A DNA stretch of 64,000 nt from Mermis nigrescens (taxonomy: Eukaryota > Nematoda > Enoplea > Mermithida > Mermithidae). Made by a program: the position numbers and the translations under genes. Positions 20,901-32,900 of this stretch are shown here, piece by piece. The notes below the pieces were generated by a model. The model saw nothing but the letters and a program-made list of their open reading frames with translations. It made no database searches and was not told the DNA's origin. The stretch lies in the NCBI GenBank assembly GCA_036768485.1, contig JAVLUZ010000267.1:62001-126000 (forward strand), given 5' to 3'. Positions within the stretch are counted from its first letter, which is position 1. Every line of letters begins with the position of its first letter.

Positions 20901-23900
20901 CTTCAAATATAATGAAGATCAATTCAAAAAACATGCTTTATTAATGTATAGATAGCTTCTGAAAAATGGAAAATTAGGCAATACCTATTTCATACTCTTC
21001 CTGCTCATTGCAATTTGACTTAAATGCTTTTACTCTAGATTTGTTTCAATTCACAATGAAGATCAACGACGTGTATTCTTGAATTCGATGTTATCAGGAA
21101 AGTAGTTGTCAATCAAACAAGAGCATGGGGGTGAAGGGGTATTACTCTTCCCTGATCTCTAAAAAAATGATAGCTATATAGCCATTTTGGCCGAAAAATA
21201 TTGCTATATAGCCTTTTTTGGGCTCAGAAAATGAGCTATGTATATATCTGTGTTGGACTCGGATAAATAGCTATGTAGCCTTCTTTGAACTCAGAAGCAT
21301 ATCGTAAGAGCTCAGAAATGCTATATAGTCAGTGTTTGTTCTTAGCGCCACCCTCATGAGCGCAGTCGCTAACGATGTTCTGAAGCCACTAGCGCCATGA
21401 AATCCTCATTAGCGCCATGAAATCCTCATTAGCGCAATGACAAATCGTATGTTTTATATTATGTATACTGAGCGAGTTTAGATTTTTGAACCTCCTTTAC
21501 CTTGTTTTTACTTTACTCTCCTCTTGCTTCTTTCAACTTTAATTTTTTACTTATTTTATGTTTAAAATATGCAAATTTTTTGCATTGGCGCTCTGCGCTA
21601 ATGGTCCAAATTTTTCATTAGCGGGGCGCTAAAAAAGAGTGTATATAGTTGTCTTTTTTGAGTTTAAAACGGATATATAGTTATTTTCTCGACTACAAAA
21701 CGGGTTGAATTAGCTATTTTTCAGTCCAAAAAGATTATATAGCTAAGCTTGTTAGTCCAGAAAGGCTATATAGCTAGCTTTCCGAGCCCAAAAAGGCTAT
21801 TTATCTAATTGTTTAGCCCAAAAAGGCTATAGAACTTTATTTACAAGCACTTAGCTATCTAGCAATTATTGATCATCACCACTGTTTTTTTTTGTACGAG
21901 ACAAAGATTTTGAGGCTCGTACAAAGATTTTTGGAGCCATTGTACAAAGACTTTTTGGGGCAAAGTAATAGTAATTTTAACACTTTTTTGAGTATTTTTT
22001 AGCAAAATTTCAAAAATTTTAGGCGCTTCGCGCCGAATATCATAATAACATTGTATTTAGCTCCAAGCGCTGGCATCAAACACTCCAAAATCTATCTTTA
22101 AGCAACTTTGTACAGATTTAAGCATCTTTTACATATATTTCTACTGTTTTATAAAGATTTTATGCAGAAAAAAGAACTATTAAACAACTTTGCACTGTTC
22201 TCTGCCGTTTGAAGAATAAAATTGACTCTTTTATCTTTGCGTTGCATTAAATTCATAGGCAAATTGGTGTCTATTATGAGATTCACTCAGCACATTGCAA
22301 TCGCTTTATTATTTATAATTGTGTAACACGACTTATTTTAACTTACTGAGTCGAATTTTATGTGTAATTTGAACCTAAGACTCATGGAAATTTTGGCGTT
22401 TCGGGCCGAACTAATATAACCAGGCGTTTTTCGTTTTTTCGTTTTTTTGTGTAAAAATGTGTACATCTAGAGCTGTGCCGGGGCCAATGTTAGAGTTGAT
22501 TATAATGTAGAAAATTGATAATGTTTTGGGCAGATTTACCTTCAAACTCAATTTCAAGCAAACCACAGATCTTGCTAATTCAAATCTTTATTTCACTATG
22601 TCAGATTGGTGCTAATTTCTAGTTAATAATCAAAATTGACGTATTTTAAATTGCAATTCATATAGACGAGCATTTCCAGCTTGCTTGGTAGCAGACAGCT
22701 ACGTCTATCAGATTAAATAGAATAATAAGCCTAAAAAAAGTGCAAAGTAAAGCACATTGAAAAACGCATCCAAGTCAGGGGAGTTAAATCCATACATGGG
22801 CAGCTCAAACATTCTAGGGGGTCCAAAATTTTTCAAAGTCAAAAAGTGCCTGGTAATATATGGTAGAGCGAAAAAACACCGTTTTCTCGCGTTTCTCAAT
22901 GAGAGCTATCCATTAGCATCAAAAAACCGCAGAAACACAGAAAAAATTCTGAAAATCAATTTCTGGGGGGTCTAGCGGATTTTTTTTCTGGGGGAGAATG
23001 TGAATTCTGGGGGGTCCAGATCCCCCGATGCCCATGTTCTGTTATATCTTGTAATCCCAACAAATATTAACGGTTGACGTGCATATCTACAAGCAAGAAT
23101 ATATGCATAGGTACATATAAGGGGTAGGGCAGGGTCGTACTATGAGCATGGTAAAGCACGCTATTATTGGCCCCGGCCAGGCCCGGCCCCGGCAAAAAAG
23201 GGGGCCCCGGCACAGCTCTAATTTTGGCGTTTCGGGCCGAACTAATATAACCAGCTGAATTTAGGACAAAGTTACACCTTTTGCGAAGCGTGCGGGTCAC
23301 GGTTAACAATCTAGCAGTATGTAAAAATGTGTACATTTAATAGCATATCTATACGTTATATGTACAAAAAAATTTTCGCTCGTACTCGTACAAAGACTCT
23401 TCCGGAGATCTTTGTACATGTACAAAGAGGCTGGTACAAAAAAACAGTGATCTTCACCCCTTCAAGTTTGACCTTGGGCACTTATGCTGTCTATGTGTTG
23501 CATCAGAGTATGTAAGGCTTCATATCTTTTTCCAAGGAATTAGTAGACTAGAAAATACGGAAAATCGTTGAATAGTAGGTGGAAGCACTGCGAAATTCTG
23601 ATATTTTAGCCATTTATATAATTCAAACTTTGACTAAAGATAAGCTGTATATAAAGTGTTATATCAGGAAAGACGCGCCAAAAACGATGATTTAAGATAA
23701 TTTTGTTGAAGGACAAATATCGCATAGAACACTTCAATAAAAGTTGTTATCTCTATTACACTGATTTATTTTGTTTTTATGACCGCATCTGCTATGCTGC
23801 CTAGTGCTCTGTTTTACTACTAGATAGAAAATTATAAAGTTACTGTTTGATATATTTTCTCTAGCAAAAGTTTTCATGCTGCGCTCTGCTCACTTATGCA

Positions 23901-26900
23901 TAAAACATTTCATATTTTCTCGTTTTCATTTAGTCTGTATCCCTGCTATTTTTTTCAGAATATATTGCAAGATATCGTTTACCAAGGTAGCCAGGAGGAC
24001 TTAAGCAAGTGCATACTCGGTAATGATATTGGCGCTGTGCCAATGGTTCCCCTGATTTTGACGACCTTATTTATGTCAGTGAGCGCTGCGGACGCATTTT
24101 TGCGCTTACATTGCCTTTACCCGCTGAATTTTGCTACGTACTTGGGAGAAGATAGCAATAAGACAGGATTTAAGGTCTCAGCAGTATCCATCTCATACAT
24201 GTACTAAATACGTAACCCGTCCTTAGTTATCAGTTTGTAATGAAAAAATTTTGCTAGTCGCAAATGATCTATTTGCACCTGCTCAATCTTGTAGTGAAGA
24301 TTAACTTACTCTCACTCAGGCAGGCCCGTATCCTGGATTTGCTCAAGGGGTGGGGCGGGCCCATGACAAATTGGTTTACAATCTCTGAAACTTCGCTGAT
24401 ATAGCTTATAAAAACTCAAGATTCTTTGTCCATTAAGATCATAAAATGTCAACCTTAAAAAAAATTATTTTTCTCCTAAAACGCTATGAAAATATCGTTT
24501 TTGGTCGCGCTTGAGACGAAATTATTGAAAATGCTTGACGTATATAGTGCGAAGCACCGAAAATTTAAAGTTTTTCTAACAAAGAGATGGCTTGTCACCA
24601 TCCCTTGCATTTGAGAGAATTTCTACGGCCAAGGGAGGAAGAGGCTGTTCCCCGTCTTTATTAAAAACGGCTCTGCTTGCACTAATTTGAATAATTTAAT
24701 TATCATTCGACTGTCTTATTGTCTTCGCTTACAGTAATAAATATATAGAAAGGTTATAGGGTTAGTAGTATGAATATGCATAACAGTCAATTTGTTAAAG
24801 TTTTATTGAATAATCTTTCATCTTCTCTATAATGTCATAAAAGCGAGCACTTTTCTACCATTACAAATAATTTTTGGTCATAAAATGAATATCTCTATGC
24901 GTGGGCGTACGCAGGGGCGGGTGGCCCCCATTAGCTCAAAAATAATGCATGAAAAATGATGAAAACTTACATGTTTTTAACGTAAATTTTCAAAGTTTTC
25001 GGCGCTTCACTCCTTATGATCGTTATATTTCTTCACTTTATCTCAAGCGCGACCGAAAACGTCACTTTTTATACTTCACAGCCTATTAAGAGAAATTAAA
25101 ATTTTGTTGTACTGTAAAAACATTGTTTTTAGTACTTACATAATTGTAAATTATTTTGCATCGAAACACCAAAAAACTTTTGCTGGAATATTTGAACTCA
25201 TTCGCAATGTAATGAAGCATTGGTATTTGTTTCAGTATTGTTTCTCTCGATAAATAAACAATATTTACGGACGTGCGGTGCATGTATTTATGTAAAGTAA
25301 GAAAAAATGCTCCGATGTAGCAAAAAAGAAGAATGTTCTTGAATTTCTTCATTCTTAAGGATGTAAAAGGAGAAAAGGAGGAGACTAGGGGAAATATCCC
25401 TATATGCGCAGAAGCCATAGGAATGTGCTAAACAGTCAGACTTCCTCTAAACAACGCAAAAATGGAAGTATATTCTGCGGCCTATGCGCGTTTCTGCAGA
25501 TTTTATTTCGCAATTTCGATTACGATGGCGAGTATTTTGATAAGTCTTTTTTGGAAAATTTAAAGAAAACTTTTGTGGTTTTTCATGCAAACTATTGAGT
25601 TGGCCCTGGAGGTGTAAAGTTTACACTATTATCTTTTACGCCAGAGCATTGTGGAAGGTCAAGATTTCATGAAATAAATAATACATTGATTATGTAATAG
25701 TCATGAAAGTGTCTTCGATGCTCTTTTGCGAAACAGTTTAAAACGTTTTGTGACTACACCCTGATTTTTCACAGGCCGCAGAATATACTTTGATTTTTGC
25801 GTTGTTTAGAGGAAGTCTAACTCTTTTTGCACATTCCTATGGCTTCTGCGCATATAGGGAAATTTTCTCGAGTCCTCTCCTTTCACATCCTTAACAATGA
25901 AGAGATTCGAGTTTATTCACCTTTTTTGCACAATAGGAACATTTTTTCTTGCTAGTATTCTACTTTTTTATTAGCATGATTTTGTTCTTATTCTTAAACA
26001 CTGCATTCTCATTACAAAATAAGGCAATCTAACCTTAATCATCGAAAAAAAACCTACGTAAAAGTCATCGTCGGATCGATTTAAAAATTAGCTTAAATAT
26101 TTTCCTAATGTATTTCAAACCAGAAATGCTCGAGGAAAGGTAAATCCAGAGCTTGCATAAGCAAAGATTAATAATGGCAACAGTTTTTACTTTTTATTCA
26201 AGAGTTTTTAGCTTCAATATCAAGTGTGGACATTGAAAGAAAGATAACAACGGTAGTCAGAAAATTTATTGAATTAAGATTTACGCTAATGACGTTACTA
26301 ACCTAATTAAAGTAAAGTCCTGCATCGACAGAAACAGCAAGCGAAAACCAGGCATGGCAACAAACACATTAGTGTGTAAAACCAACGCAATGATGTGTCG
26401 GCCGCCAAAAATCGCATGCAATTGAACAATGCACGAGAAAGCAACAGAAATTAGTAGTCGAGCAATACAACATGAACGATTCCGGCGACAAATAAACAAA
26501 CCGGTAGACGCATCAGCAAGTGCAAACAGTTCAAGAACATTTATATGCCGCGTAAATTCCAAAAATGGACAGACATAAATTTGCATGGATTGTAACATGA
26601 AATAATATTGGAATCGGTTTGATAAAGACAGCGCATAAGAATTATCATTATTATGAAGTAATCAGCAGGTAATATTTTGAACAATGTCTTTTTATTCCAG
26701 TTGACCTTCAAAACAGTGCATGTTTGCGAATAAAAATGATTAAAGATGAGTCAAAAATCTTTGAATTAAAAAATGATCAACAAATATGCAATACGGAGTT
26801 AAATATCGGCATTAGCAAACATTTACATAATTTAAACTTCACCTCTTTACAGCTGAACAACCTCCGGCTATAGGAAAGTTTAAAGGTAAGATTCGATGTT

Positions 26901-29900
26901 CTGAATTTACGGAGAACATTTTAAAAAAAGAATGACCATACCCGATGCTCTGGGCGGAAAAGTGCTTCTCGGTGTAAACTTTACACTGGCGCTAATAACG
27001 CAATATTGGGTATATAGAAATAAAAAAACTAGGATGTGTAACCCTTAGATCAGGGCACATTTTAAGCATAATCAGCATGTCCCGCCTACTAAGCGGAGCA
27101 GCTAAAGAATTCTTTTTCGTCTCGAACCCTTTACACTAAAACGATCACAGATCAAGAAATATTGCTTTGAAAACAAATTGATTTTGAGATACCTATGAGA
27201 TATTGTAACCCCTTACATTATAACACCGATTTGACTGCACAGAAAAGGACACGCAAAGAGTAACACTTTTGTGCAACAACCATTGATTGTAAAGAAATTT
27301 TAAGGTCAGATTCGTAATCTACAACTTCGGGGCAACATTGAAAATGGTTCTCTGCAAATTATTTGATTTTTCGGTTTACACTTTACACACTCATTGCTAA
27401 CTCGGCATTGAGTTTGAACAAATAAGAATAATCAATATCGAGTCTTTTTATTATCTATCGATTAAAAAAACCGCACATCCCAGGTGTGTGTGCCGTTGTT
27501 TCTGTGAGGGGGACACAAAATTCGCACTCGCTGTGATGAACATATGTATAAGAAAAAAGGGTGGCCAAGTGTATAATAGGTAGCGCTATCGCGCTACCTA
27601 TGATTAGATAGAAATTATCATATGCACAAAGAATTACGAAAGGCATTATGTGCCTATTATAATAAGGAACAACAGATTTAGGTATATGCGCCTATCATAA
27701 GCACTTATTTATATTTGAATTGTTACTAGCTTTAAATAAGGCTCTGACTTAATTTAAGCTTTCTCTTTATTTCGATTTTTTGTCGGCAACCTGCCGAAAT
27801 TCGACGGAGAAAGAATTTTGTCGATCCAATACGATGGACCCTCATCGTGGTCTCCCTGGTCGTAAGGACAGCGTTGGGGATCATTGCGAGGTTAGAGAGA
27901 ACATGAAAAATTTGATTACGTTAGCAAGGCAAGCGATATGGCAATTGTTCAACAAGTTTCGCACAAAAATTGGTAATTTTTTGCTCGAGGTCCATACATG
28001 CACACTGGGGGTATGGAAGTATTCCCCATGCAAGGACTTTTGAGAAGCATACCCCCTCCCCTCAGGCCATTTTGGACCAAAACCTATCGCTTGAACCACG
28101 AAAAACGTCAAATGATGTCTAACGGTATAATTTCCGACACTTATGCCTACTTATTTTTCGAGCAGTAGACTGTTTAATTCATTCGCCTAGATACTTTTCT
28201 TACATTACTTTGTATATATTTCATGTTTACAGATCATTCAATTGCTCTTGTCGTTATTGTTTTCATACAAGTTCAACTATAAATATTCATGACGAATAAA
28301 ATACAACGAATTAAGTATGAAAATTTGTAAAACTTTGACATTAAATAGGTAAGAAAATTACTCCTTTACCCCCGCCCCCAATTAATCTCGATTTAACCCC
28401 TCCCAGAACTTGAGCGTATGCATGTACGTCAAGGTCACAAATATAAGCACAAATATGTATGCTTAAAAAGTTGCCTTCGAACAAATGTACTTGCTACATA
28501 AGTACATATTACTGTGAGAAAGTTTAATGAGTTGTGACATAATAAAAAAATTTTATTATAGACATATGAACGAAACAACTACGCATATTTTATTATATAT
28601 GTATATTCTAAACGTGCAATCTGCTATTTTTGCTTTCAGTTATGATGCACGCAGATTATTATCACTATTTTACGGGTGATGCGGACGACTTTCATCGATT
28701 CTTGCGCGAAATTTCTCGAGAACTCCCCGTTTGTTCGGATTACATAACTGACGAGGATCCTTTCAATATTAATTCATGCATTGACTGTGAGCACTATTGA
28801 TTCTACAGAATTTGCATAAATGTACTATCAAAAAGCGGATCTCATTACGAGTACAATATACATATATACATGCAGGCCCGTATCCAGGATTTTATTTCGG
28901 GGGGAGGCCGAAAATTTTTGAGGCCAGATATCTCGAGAACCATTAGGAGATTGGCGAAAATAAAGACAGTTTTGAGCGTATCTCGGCGAGCTCTATACGA
29001 CGGTGAAGAAAAATTTCAACAAAAAAATTAAAAAAAGGTGATTTCTCATCACCTAATCGACGAATTATTTCTTATCTCTTGCCTTTGTACTTAATCATTG
29101 TGCTTTACAGAGAAAAACAATACGGATAATGAATAATTCGGCGCGAAGCGCCGAAAAAAATTGACATGCTCTGCATATCAACTTCAAATTTGAGCGGTTT
29201 TGAGCGGGCTAGAAGACAAAAAACATATATAAACAATAAATACGGCGCGAAGCGCCGGAAAATTTTCATGTTTAGCATGTCATAACTCAAATTTGAGCTG
29301 TTTTGAGTGAGCTAGAAGGCAAAAACTATAACTAAACAATGAATCCGGAAAAAAATTGACATGCTCTCTATGCCTAACTCTAATTTGAGTGATTTTTAGC
29401 GGTTTAGAAGACAAAGCTTATACGTAAACAATAAATCCGGCGCTAAGCGCCGGAAAATTTTGAGTTTACTAGCTCAAAAGTATGCTAAAAACCTGTTTAG
29501 GCGATGTTTCAGACGCACTTCGCCAATTTTCCATTTTTCCCTTTGGGGGACCCTTGGGAAAAACAGAAATTTTTTCCATTTGGGGGGCAGGCCCCCCCCC
29601 CCCGCCCCCCTGGATACGGGCCTGTATACATGTATGTAGGATCCTAAACCTAAGATGCCCGAGTTCAATATACATATATTGTTTTTCCATTGCGGCGCTT
29701 AATTATTTGAACGAACTACTTTTTGACTCAAAATGCTTTGAGACCGCAAAAATAGATTTTCGGCACATTTGTGAGCTAGTAAACTTAAAGTTTTCCAGCA
29801 TCGGATTTATTCTGTTTTATATAATTGTCTCGAGGGAAATCCAAGTTTGGACTATGCATGGCATGGCTTTCTGTTTTCGGCAAAGATTTTTCATGATGTA

Positions 29901-32900
29901 CAAAGAGTCAATTCTTATAAAATTGACGAACCTGCGGGATCGGGGATGGGGAGATGAAAATCTTTGCAGGAGTGATACCCTGAAGCCAGATGATCACGCA
30001 TCTTTGTATGCGCACTTTGGAGCTGTTGTCATCCTTTTCTAAAGATTACAAATGCTAGACTTAGCCCTTAAAAGGTAACATAGTTAGTAATCAATAATAT
30101 AGTTTCATCTAATTAGTTTCGATCACTTCAACGTTTCAAGATGAAAAGCTATTGACTTTGACTTAATTACCAATACTGCTGTGTCTAGGCACTCTCGGTA
30201 TTTCAGAACCTGCATGGCTTAAAGCGCCAAAAATTTGACACTTTTGAGTCAAAAGATAGCTTAAAACGCTTAAAAACACATTTTCTGCGATTTTTTTGGA
30301 GAATCGAAAATAGGAGTGAAAAATTTTCTGGGAAGGGGTGAAAACCTTCGTCCAAGATCATGTATGGTTGCCTCTAAAGACTAATAATATATGCCCACGG
30401 TTTTTCAGGTTTGAAATATTTTCTCAACGTTTATTGGAAACTCTAACACATTAGATTTCAAAGAACGCGCAGATGTCAAACTGGAAAAAAGAGATGGCTA
30501 AGGCGTGTTAGATAATTCACTGCCTATCGATTTGTCTATGCATGCACACTGAGGATTAATTTGACCCATTTTAAACCACCGCATCGTACCTAAAAACACA
30601 TCATTTTCGAAATTTTTTGCCAATTAATCTGGCTAAAACTTCTTGTTTAACTCTTCTTAATAAATTTAGTCTTGTGCCCCAGGCTATTGTTTAGGACAAG
30701 CGAAAATCATAGCGCAATAGCAATTCAAGAAAGCCATCTGATACACATTTTATTCTTTTAAAGTCGCATTTTTGAATGGTTTTCACATCCTAAGCGGTTG
30801 ATACATAGTGTGCAGAGTGCTGCTGTTGTTATATGTATGCGCGCATAATGCATAACATCAGGCCCGTATCCAGGATTCGGTCTAGGGGCGGGGCGGACCC
30901 AACATAAATTGGTCGATATCTCGGAAAATTCGCCGGTATAACTCGCAAAAACTGCATTCCTCGACGTTTCTCGACATGCTCTATCCATTTAGATCATGAA
31001 GTTTGAACTTTTTTGAAACAAATTTGTTTCATTTAAAAAGCTATATAAGAAGCATCATTTTTTGGTTGCGCTTGTGCTAGAATGATGGAAAATACTCGAA
31101 TCTGGCGCGAAGCGTCGAAAATTTGAACGTTTTACATCAAAGGCATTCGATTTTTCCATCTTTCCGTGCATTATTTTGCCTTTAAGAATTTTTTCCGGCT
31201 TATGAACATTATTAAAAGATATTGACGATCTTAGTTTTTAAACATGTCTAGAGACATCTAACGTGTGCTTTTGGATATTTCCCCTTTAATTAATCGTAGT
31301 TGTTCTCATATTTGTTATTTTAATGTTTCTAAATATAGATATCCGGCAAGTACCTGCATTCAAAAATGTACTGTTCTACGATTGTTACTTGCGATGTCAT
31401 GATCTAGTGCAAGTAAAGGCGGAGTTACTCCATCATTTGACGAAATATTCGACGGTGTGCTTTTTTGGGACGAATTCTATCCGCGTAGCTAATCAGGCGA
31501 TCATCAATAAAGTCGAAGTATGTATTTGATAATAAGTCAGTATAAGTGCACGATGTCTATTAATAGTTTTACAATTGAATATTTTATTATCTACTAATGA
31601 CATTTTGTCAAATTTTCTCATAAATTCACTCGATTTTCTATGTGTAACACGTTAATGATATCATTTGTGTGCCCGTAAATCATCAAAAATGTGACGTCCC
31701 CTCATGATTCGCTGATTTTTGGGTTTCCAAAAATTACCCGAAAATTCGTAGGAAAGGTGCATTTTAAGCATTTTAGCTATTTTTTTGCTCAAAAGTGTCA
31801 CATTTTAGAGGCTTCGCGTCATATACTCATGTTTCGAATATATATTTTGTCCAATTTGTTTGACTTTTTTTCAAAATTTTTCAAACTGTATTTTATGCTC
31901 TAGAAAGATAGAGCATCGTCAGAAACGCTGAAAAACGATGTTTTTGACGTGTACCCACCATTTTTATGCACAAAAAAGGCACTTTAAAATGTCAAACCCC
32001 TCTTAGGATTCCCACTGTGTCTGGTCGGACGTAAATACCAGTGAATAGCAATTAAATGATGTTTCGTTAACACATTGCTCAGTCTGTTTGAATAGACCTA
32101 ATATCTTGCGCGATACTTTTTTGATGCGCTTTTTTCTACTTTTTCAGCACTTATCAAGTACGCATTGTAAAAACGGCGAATTTTCTGTCGCTGCGTCAGA
32201 CTCTGACATTGATTATTTTTTCAAGTTTAAAAGGTAAGATTTCTAACTTAGTTCTGACTGAGTCGAGCAGACATGCTCAACATGGTAATTTAGCGGGGGA
32301 GGGGTGAAATTTTAAATTGCCTTTTTTCGCTCATAAACGGTGGCTACGCGTCAAAAACAACATTTTTCGGCGTTTCTGACGATGCCCTATCTTTATAGAG
32401 CAAAAAAACAAACAATTTAGAAAAAATATGAGAAAAATTTGATTAAATTGAACCAGATATAGTCAAAAAATGCGTACATGGCGCGAAGCGCCAAAAATTC
32501 GAAACTTTAGAGCAAACAAATAGCGAAAAGCGCTTAAAACAACACCTTGTATACTAATGTTTCTGGAAATTTTGGAAAAATCGCGAATTTCGGGTGGAGT
32601 GAAAAAATGGGTGGGGAGGGGTGGAAAATTTTGGGGGAGGGGGGGGGGTTGGAAAAATTTCCGGGGGTTGGGGTTGAATGAAACCCCCAAACCCCTCTAC
32701 GATCATGTATGGTTGCGAGGTGTTTCGTGAACGCTATTTTTTATGGGTCTCCAAAATAATTTTTGCAAATTTGTTGATGACGGCACCCAAAAGTCTTTAC
32801 ACACTTCGTACATTTGTATAGTAGTTAATTATAGTGTGCTATGATGCAGAACAGCAGTAATGAGGTCTGTTTCGATCTTAAGTAGTGTATTTTAAATTTC

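Larger units (their letters stand above)
20885..23958 (+). other. FCSK intron 3: tandem repeats and hAT-like elements
   Basis: It contains the GCTATATAGC tandem array (21160-21860) with a TTAGCGCC MITE inside it, a GGCGCTTCGCGCC motif at 22022, a TIR element at 22468-23220, an R6 repeat at 22795-23037 and a TACAAAG repeat at 23345-23440. 23500-23950 has nothing recognisable. Confidence 0.6.
24175..28639 (+). other. FCSK intron 4 (may hide a microexon)
   Basis: It contains a hAT MITE (24328-24670), a decayed relative (about 24900-25060), a fold-back (25297-25955), a TGTAAAGTTTACAC-bearing region (25605-27400), a perfect hairpin (27576-27600) and an R7 repeat (27980-28420). Exon 4 ends in phase 0 while the canonical exon 5 start needs one preceding base, so either a short exon of 3n+1 bases is hidden here or exon 5 starts earlier. 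Confidence 0.6.
28787..31338 (+). other. FCSK intron 5: hAT elements, possible microexon
   Basis: It holds a complete hAT element (28873-29624), an R1 copy (30195-30365) and a hAT MITE (30861-31200). An open frame at 29690-30042 crosses FRHICELVNL, faintly like the GTS-EFL block missing from the exon chain, but splice sites cannot be fixed. Confidence 0.5.

Noticed and set aside
26281..26598. 105-codon minus-strand frame in FCSK intron 4
   Set aside because: It has no recognisable domain, no splice context and no codon pattern unlike its surroundings.
29482..30042. 186-codon plus-strand frame
   Set aside because: Its first part is the end of a hAT element and the rest lacks resemblance apart from a short FRHICELVNL segment, reported separately.
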